This document shows positions 1 to 8,014 of a stretch of 9,238 bases of DNA, in pieces. The translations under genes were made by a program, and so were the position numbers. The first letter of the stretch is position 1, and the number at the start of each line of letters is the position of its first letter. The DNA comes from Candidatus Poseidoniaceae archaeon (GTDB taxonomy: Archaea; Thermoplasmatota; Poseidoniia; Poseidoniales; Poseidoniaceae). The stretch spans positions 1 to 9,238 of the forward strand of contig JAQXFL010000149.1 of the NCBI GenBank assembly GCA_029250345.1. Direction: 5' to 3'. The notes under the pieces were generated by a model. That model saw only the letters and a program-made list of their open reading frames with translations, was not told the origin of the DNA and ran no database searches.

Positions 1-323
1 GCTTCCATTGGGCCGATTCGGACGAAAGCACCGAATTCGTTGACTTCAGAAACTGCCCCTTCGACGACTTCGTAATCATCCATGCAGAACAATACTGCAT
101 CGAAACGGACCTTTTGGTAAATAGCGCCGTCACCGTGGATAATTCGTCCACGTCCGAGAGGCTCGTGATTTGAGGTGACAAGAATGAATCGGTTTTCTTC
201 ATCGAAGCGTCCTTCGAACGCAGTCATGGAGAGACGGTCAATGTGGTCGTTCAACGATGCACCCTTGCGCATGTACTCTGCTGGAATGCGAATAGTGTCT
301 TCCTTTGTGACAATTTTATACAT
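1..323 (-). CDS. rpo7 (rpoE1): DNA-directed RNA polymerase subunit Rpo7 (E'), 5' part only
   Basis: Subunit of the Rpo4/Rpo7 stalk of archaeal RNA polymerase, which binds nascent RNA and helps promoter opening; it is the homologue of eukaryotic Rpb7. The reverse strand from 323 reads MYKIVTKEDTIRIPAEYM and stays open for 107 codons to the window edge, so the 3' part is missing. Residues 1 to about 80 match the N-terminal Rpb7-type domain. From about residue 83 the S1 RNA-binding domain begins, with VVEGAVSEVNEFGAFVRIGP, which is typical of this family. The start is supported by a Shine-Dalgarno GAGGTGA (bases 329-335, minus strand) five bases before the ATG. The gene is divergent from the giant surface-protein gene. 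In many archaea rpo7 heads a cluster with other information-processing genes, but here they would lie outside the window. Identification is firm; only the C-terminus is unseen. Confidence 0.95.
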   Translation of the reverse strand, partial: MYKIVTKEDTIRIPAEYMRKGASLNDHIDRLSMTAFEGRFDEENRFILVTSNHEPLGRGRIIHGDGAIYQKVRFDAVLFCMDDYEVVEGAVSEVNEFGAFVRIGPME

Positions 324-344
324 CGTTTTCACCTCTAGCCGTTC

Positions 345-431
345 TCAAAAAGCAAGGATGAAGAAGGAGTGGGCTGTTCCCATTCCGTCCTTCACCGGCA
401 TTGCCTCGGGAGAGAAGTCGACCGTAGTCAT
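345..431 (-). other. 28-codon ORF in the putative rpo7 leader
   Basis: The minus strand from 431 encodes MTTVDFSPEAMPVKDGMGTA followed by eight more residues (HSFFILAF) and TGA at 345-347. The stop lies 21 nt before the rpo7 start codon. No Shine-Dalgarno precedes it. The TATA-like box at 451-457 would place the transcript start at or a few bases inside its ATG, so translation could only be leaderless and only if the start is as early as 431. I recognise no family. It may be a leader peptide or simply a chance open frame in an untranslated region; chance is the more likely reading for so short a frame. Confidence 0.2.
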
Positions 432-450
432 TCTCGCCACAGACGACCCC

Positions 451-457
451 TATTTAA
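451..457 (-). promoter_or_regulatory. TATA-like box, probable promoter of rpo7
   Basis: On the minus strand the bases read GATTAAATAGG, containing TTAAATA, a fair match to the archaeal TATA box. With usual spacing, transcription would start near 425-428, leaving a 5' untranslated region of about 100 nt before the rpo7 ATG at 323. That fits with rpo7 having a Shine-Dalgarno rather than being leaderless. This rests on a motif match only, and no clear BRE element is visible. Confidence 0.45.
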
Positions 458-497
458 TCCACTCGCCCATGAAACCGTAGACTGCGAAAGAAAATGC

Positions 498-602
498 GGT
501 GAATATACACCTGGACGCTACGTCATCAAACAGCACAGAAATGGCGTATTCATACGCACATCGCCATAAGCCATAACAACCCCCCGACCCCCCTACAACT
601 TG
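498..602 (+). promoter_or_regulatory. Upstream control region of the giant surface-protein gene
   Basis: This stretch holds several small structures. There is an imperfect palindrome GGTGAATATACACC (498-511). A perfect dyad GCGTAT-TC-ATACGC lies at 544-557, and a tandem heptamer GCCATAAGCCATAA at 563-576. Two C6 runs separated by GA follow at 580-593, just before the start codon. There is no Shine-Dalgarno ahead of the ATG at 603, so leaderless transcription is likely. That would place the TATA position near 573-577, where only the weak CATAAC of the second heptamer is found. The dyad would then sit just upstream of the core promoter, where an activator or repressor could bind. Function is inferred from position. 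Confidence 0.35.
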
Positions 603-3600
603 ATGTCGAGCAATGCATTGCATAGGACCGGGAGATTAACCGGTGCAATCGTGCCGCTTTTGCTCTTCCTATTTTCATCATTATCACCCTTAATTCTTGA
701 TTTTACTGAAACTTCATCGGAACTCGATGCGCATTCAAGCCCGGCTGCGACTGGTTCCGAGGGCTTATGGACTGGGCTGGACCAACCTTGGGGTCAATAC
801 GGGCGCACCCCTACACACAACGGCACCATGCCAAACCACGGTCCGAATGGAGGTCCAGGGATTGGAAGCGTAGAGGATGTGAGTGAATACGGGGTGATCG
901 ATAGTCCAATCATCAACTGGGTTGGACTTGATGATGGTGCTGACGCATACGGTTCAATCATTGCTGACTTTTCCAACAGTGTGACAGCACCGCCAGCCGC
1001 ACTCGAACGCTGTGGCTTCGGTGAACTTTTTGCCGTGATGGTTTGGAAAGAAGGGATTGAAAGCACGCTGGGAATAATGACTGGCGATGATGCCAAAATC
1101 GCTTGGCAGGTGAACCTTGGTGAAACCGTGGACATTCGCTCCACACCGATTGTCCATGACATCGATGACGATGGAAGGCCTGAAATTTTGATTGTGTATG
1201 ACACATCGAACAGTTTGCAAATCGAGATGTGGTCTCCTGAACTCACATGTTCGGAATCTGGGTGGCAGAAAAACGGTCACGGCAATGAGAAGGTGTGGAG
1301 CTACAGCGACAGCGACTATCGCATTGGCATTGGCAGCCCCCACACACCTTCGAGCCAAACGAATCATCGTTCAGTGACTCAACCGCTTCTTGCAGACCTG
1401 GCAATTGACGGAACTCCAGAGCTTGTTGTCGCAGTTGTGAATCAAAACACAGACGATCCAACAGTGCTGTCATTTTCACTCACCACAAGCGTTCCGTCCG
1501 AGCCGGACTGGGATGTGGCGCTCGACCGAGGCACACACCCTTCCGACCCTACATGGGCAGCACTTGACAGCACGACCACAGCAATTGTTCTCACGACCAT
1601 TGACTCTAATTCCGGAAACATGTGGATTTGGAGAATCGATGGGGCATCAGGTTCACTGGATTGGGAGCGAGTTGCCGTCCAAGGAACTGACTCTGACAAC
1701 GATTCGCCAAGGTTGCGCTTACCCGGCCCTGTGATTGTCCAGTTGGACAACGATGCTGCTCCAGAGATGATACTGACCGTCCCAACCGATGCGAACGGCG
1801 CAACGTCCGGCAGCGGCGCTCGATTTGTTGGTATGGAACTCACTTCGACGAGTGAAGTCTTCAATTTCCGGGCTCAAAACGGCTACGCTGACGCTCAACC
1901 TTTGCCGATTGATACAACCGACGACGGCATTCATGACCGCCTGTGTTGGGTTACATGGTATTCTGAGTCATCCATTACCTTCAACCGTAAAGGAATGCTT
2001 GGCTGCCACGACATCAGTCTTGAAACTCCGATTAAGGAATGGAGCAGAGATTTGCAACGAGGCACTGGTAACGATAACGATGAAATCGCTGTTTCCTCCC
2101 CGATATGGATGGATATCGTCGGTAACGACGAACCGGAAATAATCGTTGCCTTTGGTCAACGTCTATGGGCTTTTGACGGCGAAACTGGCGCATCAGCGGA
2201 CATCAACAATCAATGGTCATCCCCACTGGCAATGCCTCACCGTGTCTGGGCTGGCCCTGCAGTCGCAGACATGGATGGTGACGGTACGCTGGATATTCTG
2301 ATCGGTGACACATTGGTATCCCAAAGCGTTGCAGACTTTGCACCGTTGGCCGATGGACGTGGAATCAGCTTCAACCCTGCAGAGCCAGACCCTGGCCAAC
2401 AGGTGACTGTTACCGGGCAGTTCTCAAACATTGGGACAATGGAAAACGACGACGATCTCGATGTCGTTCTGCTCATGAACGGTAATGAGATTAAGCGTGA
2501 ACGATTCGATGATGTTGAACCAGTCGCTCCATCAGGAGAGGGCGGTCCTCTCACGTTCAGTACCGTTATCACAGCGGAACTTGGAATTCACAATATTACG
2601 ATGGTTTTGGACATCAATGAGAATCTAACCGAAGCACGAAAGGACAACAATTTGGCTACTGTGGAACTCGTTATTGTCGAACCTTATGTCGCACAAATCA
2701 ATGTGCCCGCAGAAGTCACACGCATTTCTCCGGGTACTACGGAATCTGTTGAGATTAACGTGATGGCAACCGGTTCACGGACCGCTGACTGGACCCTCTC
2801 ATGGGACGACAGTGCATTGCCAACTGGATGGAGTATTACCCCTCAGAACAGTGCTTCGCTTCAACAAACACTTACTCCGAACACTGCCGCAGCAATCGTA
2901 TTTGATGTGAGTATACCAAACGACGCCATGGGCGATGAAAACAGTTACGTGGACTTGACGTTGACCTATGATGATGACAATACAGTGACTTCTACCGTAC
3001 GCATGCCATTGGAGGTCCTCCGCACCCGAGGGCTCTCCGTGACCGGCCCCAGTGGACTCGCAGTGAGCGAAGGCTACGGACGCATTCAGAGCACTGCAAA
3101 GGCATGGATGGTCGTTGAAAATCTGGGCAATGCCCAAGAATCAACTGCCTCAATTGACTGGACTGCTACATCTTGGGGAGGCTCACCATCCCTCCATACC
3201 TCTGACGGAACAGAGGTATTTGCACTGACACTCCAACCAAAGGAGGACATCGAATTGTTCGCACATCTCGATGTGCCCTCTTCACAAGGTCTCGGTTCAA
3301 TCACTTCAACAACGCTTACTCTTTGTATTGGTAGCGGCGCTGATGCGCTTTGCCAAGACCTTCTGGTTGAATTCACAGCAGTCGCTGCCGTAGTCGAACC
3401 ACTGCACAAGAGAAGCCTCCCAAATTCGACGCTTTCATGGCAGATTGATGCTGATTTACCTGCGTCTGGCGAACTTACTTGGAACATGGTCGATGCGCAA
3501 ATGGTCCAATCAGGATGGCAATGGTCCACAACTGGAGACCTGATAATGAACGGCTCAAGCATTGAGATCAGTGGACCAAGTAACGGCTTTGCGAGTGGTG

Positions 3601-6332
3601 TGCTCACACTCACCTTACCGCCGAACGCTGTCCCTCAGCGACATGTATTCATCACATCCGACCCGTTCGAAGACAATTCAAACCTGTCGTTCTCACTCCA
3701 AGTTCTGCAAATCTATCGCTCCCAAGCCACGCTACTCGAACCACTTCCACCTTCCGTTGGTGAAAGCGTATCGATGAATGTAAGTGAAGGACAAAATGTC
3801 CGGCTGCGTCTTGAGAATCCAGGAAACGGCGAGGATGAATTCCTGCTCACTGCCGTAGCTCACCCAATCGATGGAGAATCAATGGCACCTCCAGTTGAGT
3901 TTGAATTTGTTTCTCAGGAGCAACGAATGCTCGGACCCCTAGCCTACACCATTGCCACTGTTGAGGTGACCTTAGGTGAAGAAGTTCCAGCACAAACACC
4001 GTTTAATTTGTACTTTCAATGGACATCCCTTGGTGATGTCTCTGTTTACGACTCAGTTACGTTGCAAGTCGAGGCGGAGCCGGACCACCGATGGGACATC
4101 AACATCTCCTCCCCAACAGACACAACCGTATCTCCAAGTGAGCAAATCACCGTTGATTTTACCGCTCAAAATATCGGCAATGCAAACGACACCCTACGCG
4201 TAGTTCCTTCATTCACGCAATCCTACGCTGGTAACGATGATGCGCTTTGGCTTGCAGAAGAGTTCAACGGTGAAGAACTACCCGTAAACGGCTCAGAAAC
4301 ATATTCTCTTTCATTTACCGTTCCTGAAACAGCATGGGCAGGAACTGAATCAACAATGAATTTCGCCGTATATTCCGATGATATTCTCGTTGACACCATA
4401 CCGTTGCATTACACGGTGAGACATGTATCTGGATGGAGTTTCAATTTAGCAAATACTTCGCTTACAATCGATCCTGCGGGCCAGAACCTAACACTTACTG
4501 TCGAACAACGAGGAAACGCTCCTGAAGCACCCTATTACGATAAAGCAGGTGCAGGATGGAACATCAGTTATCCAGAGAACGGAGTACTCGTTCAACCGGG
4601 TGAGACGACAACCGTTACGGTGTTCGTCATGCCACCAGAATATGCAGTCGCTGGCGAAATAGGCATACTCAAAATTCGAATCAGTGATGCAGACGGATCA
4701 GGTTCAACAATCCAAGACATTCCAGTCCGAGTAGGCGATGCACCGAACTTGACAGTAGCACACAAAGGAATCTGGCGTGTTAACGACCTTGGCGGGTTGC
4801 CGACTGCATGGATTGAAAATACTGGGAATGATGTCGCTGTTCTCCAACTCGGCGTTTCTGGACTGCCAAATGGGTGGACTGTTCGTGGACCAACGCAAAT
4901 GGTCGTAGCCCCGCAACAAGTGCTGGGTATCCCGCTCAGCCTCATTCCGAATCAAGGATGGAGCGGGGACAGGTTCCTCGCAACATTGGAAGTAACGCAT
5001 CCAGTTCTCGGACTTCAGATTCTCGACATTGAAGTGGAAAAAGGTGATTTTGGATTTGCAACATCACCTGTCGTTCAAGCAACTGCAGGGAAAGAAGTTG
5101 GCATTGAAATGAACAGTGATACAACCACAAATGATTTCACAAGCAACGATGAATTCAGAATTCTCGACAACATCATCTATGTCACAATGCGATCAGATTC
5201 GGATGAAATTGTCATGTTTTCATCGACCAATGCTGGCGAATCACTTTCCCTCTATCTCGCTGGATATGAGTTACCAGAGGTGGCTGTCGAATGTTCATTG
5301 TTTGCTAATGCCCTCACCGAACTCGGAACCGTAACACTCTCCGGGCGTGTCGGGGAATGCAGTGTACAAGCGGGTGAAGAAAACGTGTACGCAACAATGC
5401 TTCTTGTCACGTCAACAGGAGAGCGAATTCAACTCACACAGAGTTCTATTGAACTCGGGTCAAATGAAAACGGTTCGTATGAAATCAATGTATCTTCATG
5501 GTCTCCAAACGCAGGAAGCATCCTGCTGGAGTTAATTGTTATCGACTCATACGGTAGAACACTTACTTCAACAAACATAACTGCTCAAGCAAGGAGCAGC
5601 GGATGGAACATTGGAATCTTTTCATTCACGTCGAGTGACGGAGACCTAACAATCAGCATTCAAAGAGAACAATATCAACGCCTCGCTGATGTAACATGTC
5701 GTATCGATGTCATCGACAAGGAGTCATCATGGGAAACAACACGAATTGTAGACATTGTGACTTCAGATTACGCACCAGTTGTCATCATCAACAATCCGCA
5801 AGGCATTTCTGACAAGCACTTGCTCGAGGCTACGCTTGTTTGTGACGCACCCTACGATGTCGACGACAACCCCGAAGACAACACTGTAACGACAATATTC
5901 TACGCCAAATCCGAACCAGTTGTTGAGCAAAGCGAAATGATCACGATTGTAATCGTGGCAACGGCCCTACTCATCGTTGGGTACTTTACTGGGATGCTAA
6001 ACCCCAAGGATTTGGAGCAGAAAAAAGAAGGAACGAAAACCGATCCACTTCCCACCGCCCCGGCGACTGTACCAAAGGAAAACGAACCAAGCAGAGATGT
6101 CGAGGAAGATGAAGAAGAATTCTCGTTTGAACCAATTCAAGAGGCGGAGGAAGAGGTATTCGAGCAAGTGATAGAAGAACCTGTACCGATTGAAGAAATC
6201 ATTGACCTCGATGAAGAACTCGATGTGACCGCATCTGGAAGACTGGCATCGCTACGCAGTGAAATCGAAAGTGGCGACAGGAAACCGGAAACACGCGAAG
6301 AGCGCATGAAGAGATTGTTCGGCGACCGGTGA
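603..6332 (+). CDS. Giant secreted, membrane-anchored surface protein with beta-propeller, CARDB and Ig-like domains
   Basis: A 1909-residue protein predicted to sit outside the cell, anchored by its C-terminus. Residues 12-32 form a hydrophobic signal segment after basic residues. WGQYGRTPTHNGT (63-75) resembles the lead-in of PQQ-like propellers. FG-GAP-type blades carry calcium-loop motifs at 186-194 (DIDDDGRPE) and 556-564 (DMDGDGTLD), with degenerate copies near 265, 382 and 504. A CARDB-like domain spans about 585-695. Ig-like/NEW3-like modules follow, marked by PTGW and PNGW (Trp743, Trp1425) and by E/Q-N-x-GN motifs near 837, 1067, 1188, 1300 and 1403. The membrane helix is 1779-1799, then an acidic cytoplasmic tail. 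All ten cysteines are extracellular, and N-x-S/T sequons are frequent, fitting N-glycosylation. ATG 603 is preferred over an adjacent TTG at 600. Likely roles are adhesion, substrate binding or envelope structure; no catalytic motif was recognised. The fold series is secure, the exact function unknown. Confidence 0.9.
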   Translation: MSSNALHRTGRLTGAIVPLLLFLFSSLSPLILDFTETSSELDAHSSPAATGSEGLWTGLDQPWGQYGRTPTHNGTMPNHGPNGGPGIGSVEDVSEYGVIDSPIINWVGLDDGADAYGSIIADFSNSVTAPPAALERCGFGELFAVMVWKEGIESTLGIMTGDDAKIAWQVNLGETVDIRSTPIVHDIDDDGRPEILIVYDTSNSLQIEMWSPELTCSESGWQKNGHGNEKVWSYSDSDYRIGIGSPHTPSSQTNHRSVTQPLLADLAIDGTPELVVAVVNQNTDDPTVLSFSLTTSVPSEPDWDVALDRGTHPSDPTWAALDSTTTAIVLTTIDSNSGNMWIWRIDGASGSLDWERVAVQGTDSDNDSPRLRLPGPVIVQLDNDAAPEMILTVPTDANGATSGSGARFVGMELTSTSEVFNFRAQNGYADAQPLPIDTTDDGIHDRLCWVTWYSESSITFNRKGMLGCHDISLETPIKEWSRDLQRGTGNDNDEIAVSSPIWMDIVGNDEPEIIVAFGQRLWAFDGETGASADINNQWSSPLAMPHRVWAGPAVADMDGDGTLDILIGDTLVSQSVADFAPLADGRGISFNPAEPDPGQQVTVTGQFSNIGTMENDDDLDVVLLMNGNEIKRERFDDVEPVAPSGEGGPLTFSTVITAELGIHNITMVLDINENLTEARKDNNLATVELVIVEPYVAQINVPAEVTRISPGTTESVEINVMATGSRTADWTLSWDDSALPTGWSITPQNSASLQQTLTPNTAAAIVFDVSIPNDAMGDENSYVDLTLTYDDDNTVTSTVRMPLEVLRTRGLSVTGPSGLAVSEGYGRIQSTAKAWMVVENLGNAQESTASIDWTATSWGGSPSLHTSDGTEVFALTLQPKEDIELFAHLDVPSSQGLGSITSTTLTLCIGSGADALCQDLLVEFTAVAAVVEPLHKRSLPNSTLSWQIDADLPASGELTWNMVDAQMVQSGWQWSTTGDLIMNGSSIEISGPSNGFASGVLTLTLPPNAVPQRHVFITSDPFEDNSNLSFSLQVLQIYRSQATLLEPLPPSVGESVSMNVSEGQNVRLRLENPGNGEDEFLLTAVAHPIDGESMAPPVEFEFVSQEQRMLGPLAYTIATVEVTLGEEVPAQTPFNLYFQWTSLGDVSVYDSVTLQVEAEPDHRWDINISSPTDTTVSPSEQITVDFTAQNIGNANDTLRVVPSFTQSYAGNDDALWLAEEFNGEELPVNGSETYSLSFTVPETAWAGTESTMNFAVYSDDILVDTIPLHYTVRHVSGWSFNLANTSLTIDPAGQNLTLTVEQRGNAPEAPYYDKAGAGWNISYPENGVLVQPGETTTVTVFVMPPEYAVAGEIGILKIRISDADGSGSTIQDIPVRVGDAPNLTVAHKGIWRVNDLGGLPTAWIENTGNDVAVLQLGVSGLPNGWTVRGPTQMVVAPQQVLGIPLSLIPNQGWSGDRFLATLEVTHPVLGLQILDIEVEKGDFGFATSPVVQATAGKEVGIEMNSDTTTNDFTSNDEFRILDNIIYVTMRSDSDEIVMFSSTNAGESLSLYLAGYELPEVAVECSLFANALTELGTVTLSGRVGECSVQAGEENVYATMLLVTSTGERIQLTQSSIELGSNENGSYEINVSSWSPNAGSILLELIVIDSYGRTLTSTNITAQARSSGWNIGIFSFTSSDGDLTISIQREQYQRLADVTCRIDVIDKESSWETTRIVDIVTSDYAPVVIINNPQGISDKHLLEATLVCDAPYDVDDNPEDNTVTTIFYAKSEPVVEQSEMITIVIVATALLIVGYFTGMLNPKDLEQKKEGTKTDPLPTAPATVPKENEPSRDVEEDEEEFSFEPIQEAEEEVFEQVIEEPVPIEEIIDLDEELDVTASGRLASLRSEIESGDRKPETREERMKRLFGDR

Positions 6333-6359
6333 GAAGCAAGCCCTTATCACCGCTTGACG

Positions 6360-7058
6360 ATGGCACCAATCATGGACATCAAACAATTCGATGGGGGTAC
6401 TTCACCCTTCATCACCCTCGATGCATGCGACGGCCTCCGAGCTGAAGCTGTGGTACTTGCTCTTGAATCCGCAGCAAACGGGGACAATGCGATGTGGTCT
6501 GCTCTCGTCGGCAGTGATGAAGAGTTCAGAACCCGACTCCAAGAACAAGGAATCAGTAATCCAGACAGTCGTACATCCATCAGTTGGGACGATGCGACGA
6601 TACTCTTTATTGGATGTGTAGAATTATCAAAGGAAGGTAAACCGTTGCCTATTGGAGATGGAATACTGAGAGAAAAAGTAGGCCGATTCCCGTGGGGTGA
6701 TGGCTCATTGCTCAATTATATGCACGAATTCATACGTCCGAACGACCAACGAGGCAACAGCGGTGCGGAAGGGTACGAAAAGATTGTCACGCTCATCGAA
6801 ACATTATCTCAACGTTGCGGACCTTCACATGTAGGACATGAACGATACCACAACGGCCAGGCTGGCCTCAGCATACGTGGATACCTCAACAGCGAGCAAG
6901 TCCGTGAACTTCGCCTTGCACTGTCGGGACGCTCTTGGAGCGTCACAGCAGATGAGCCGATAGACGGCGGTATGCGTGATGTGAGTCGTAACCTCATAGC
7001 AGTACTGCGTGCTGCAGAACGTCGAGATGTTGGCATGTTTTTGCGCTCACACGCTTAG
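6360..7058 (+). CDS. Conserved-looking soluble protein of unknown function, 232 aa
   Basis: I do not recognise this family. The product begins MAPIMDIKQFDGG and has no signal peptide or membrane segment, so it is probably cytoplasmic. It looks like two parts. The N-terminal half has an alpha/beta character and contains DDATILFIGCVEL (about 78-90) and RFPWGDGSLLNYM (about 110-122). The C-terminal part has YLNSEQVRELRLALSGRSW, then DEPIDGGMRDVSRNLIAVL, and ends in a charged helix. The coding frame is consistent and the gene fills the space between its neighbours. It starts 27 nt after the giant surface-protein gene, so co-transcription is likely, and it ends convergently with purC. No Shine-Dalgarno is visible. 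ATG 6360 is chosen, but TTG 6354 and ATG 6372 are also possible. Nothing in the sequence shows a catalytic motif. Confidence 0.75.
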   Translation: MAPIMDIKQFDGGTSPFITLDACDGLRAEAVVLALESAANGDNAMWSALVGSDEEFRTRLQEQGISNPDSRTSISWDDATILFIGCVELSKEGKPLPIGDGILREKVGRFPWGDGSLLNYMHEFIRPNDQRGNSGAEGYEKIVTLIETLSQRCGPSHVGHERYHNGQAGLSIRGYLNSEQVRELRLALSGRSWSVTADEPIDGGMRDVSRNLIAVLRAAERRDVGMFLRSHA

Positions 7059-7963
7059 TCAAACTTCTGGGAAGTCAAACGCTCGAACATGGAAGCATAG
7101 AGGTTTGCAGTCTGGTCGATGACCTCTTGAGGCAGTGCGGGGATTGGAGGGTCATCGGTGCCGGCATCTCGGGCAGCTTTGAGTGCAGTCTGATGACCGG
7201 TTTCGATGTAATGAGTACGAACGGATTCCTTAGAGAGTTCAATGCATTCACCGTTGGCGTACGCCTCTGCGTCCCACCATCGATCCTCATCGAGTGTTCC
7301 AAAAGTATCGACAAGGACCACTTTACGGCCAGGACCAAGTGCAAACTCCTTCTTACCATCGACATGGATTAAGCCGTTCTTTGCAGCTTCTCGCTCGATG
7401 AGTGCATCGACCTTGAGCACTGCATCAAAAATTGATTCGAGTTCTTCGGGAGTGATGTTCGATATTTCAAGAGCTTCTTCATTGGTAATGTTGCGGTCGT
7501 AAGCCTCAAACTTCGTCGTAACTTCAAGGAAAGGCTTAGACAATTTGGCGCCGTATTCACAGTCTTCATCAACGCCGAGTTGTTCGGCAGTAAGTTCGCC
7601 ACGTTGAAACCGTCTCCAGGCAGAGCCTGAAAGGTAATGGCGGCAGATGATTTCCAATGGAACAAATACCCATTCCATATCACGAGGAATAGCTCCTGGT
7701 TCTTTGATGACTTCGACCTTGCGGACAAGGCAACGTTCAGCAGCATTGACTTCGACCAAGTGCGTACCACAGATCCCTTCTTCTTCGATAAGTTTGAACC
7801 AGTGTGCAGTCGTACGGTTCAATGACTCCCCCTTTCGTGGAATGAGAGAAGGGATAATTTGGTCAAACACGGAAATCTGATTGGTAAATCGGAATTCGAG
7901 AATGTCAGGGTCGTCGGTCGACCATACTTGCTTCACTTTGCCTTGATAGAGCATCTCTGCCAT
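7055..7963 (-). CDS. purC: Phosphoribosylaminoimidazole-succinocarboxamide synthase (SAICAR synthetase)
   Basis: Cytosolic enzyme of de novo purine synthesis that joins CAIR and aspartate, using ATP, to give SAICAR. The 302-residue protein shows the family landmarks in order. These are LYQGKVK (5-11, nucleotide-binding start), NQISVFD (28-34), a GSAWRRF segment (113-119), KPFLEVTTKFEAYDR (143-157), HVDGKKEFAL (200-209) and VLVDTFGTLDEDRWWD (216-231). The last two correspond to the bacterial D-x-K-x-E-F-G and D-E-x-x-x-D-x-x-R signatures but in variant form. At about 300 residues it is longer than the roughly 240 of E. coli PurC and nearer the longer forms of the family. The start is ATG 7963; Met4 (7954) is an alternative because no clear Shine-Dalgarno is seen. 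It lies 51 nt downstream of the aIF6 gene in the same direction, so read-through from aIF6 is plausible. Its stop overlaps the convergent unknown gene. Confidence 0.95.
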   Translation of the reverse strand: MAEMLYQGKVKQVWSTDDPDILEFRFTNQISVFDQIIPSLIPRKGESLNRTTAHWFKLIEEEGICGTHLVEVNAAERCLVRKVEVIKEPGAIPRDMEWVFVPLEIICRHYLSGSAWRRFQRGELTAEQLGVDEDCEYGAKLSKPFLEVTTKFEAYDRNITNEEALEISNITPEELESIFDAVLKVDALIEREAAKNGLIHVDGKKEFALGPGRKVVLVDTFGTLDEDRWWDAEAYANGECIELSKESVRTHYIETGHQTALKAARDAGTDDPPIPALPQEVIDQTANLYASMFERLTSQKFD

Positions 7964-8014
7964 AGTCTACGACCATAGAGATAGGTCTTTGAACATTTCA
8001 GTTCAACAGCAGGC

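Noticed and set aside
175..480. 101-codon plus-strand frame over the rpo7 start
   Set aside because: It overlaps rpo7 antisense and has a low-complexity composition; the real coding evidence is on the other strand.
600..602. TTG as start of the giant protein
   Set aside because: It is directly followed by ATG at 603, which is the more usual start, and there is no Shine-Dalgarno to favour TTG.
3086..3613. 175-codon minus-strand frame within the giant gene
   Set aside because: It lies entirely under a strongly supported coding frame, has a Ser/Pro-rich biased composition and no recognisable domain; it is a shadow frame. The same applies to the other minus-strand frames between 794 and 5130.
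6347..6715. 122-codon minus-strand frame under the unknown gene
   Set aside because: It is Ser/Pro-rich and antisense to a frame that fills the space between neighbours with better amino-acid composition; read as a shadow.
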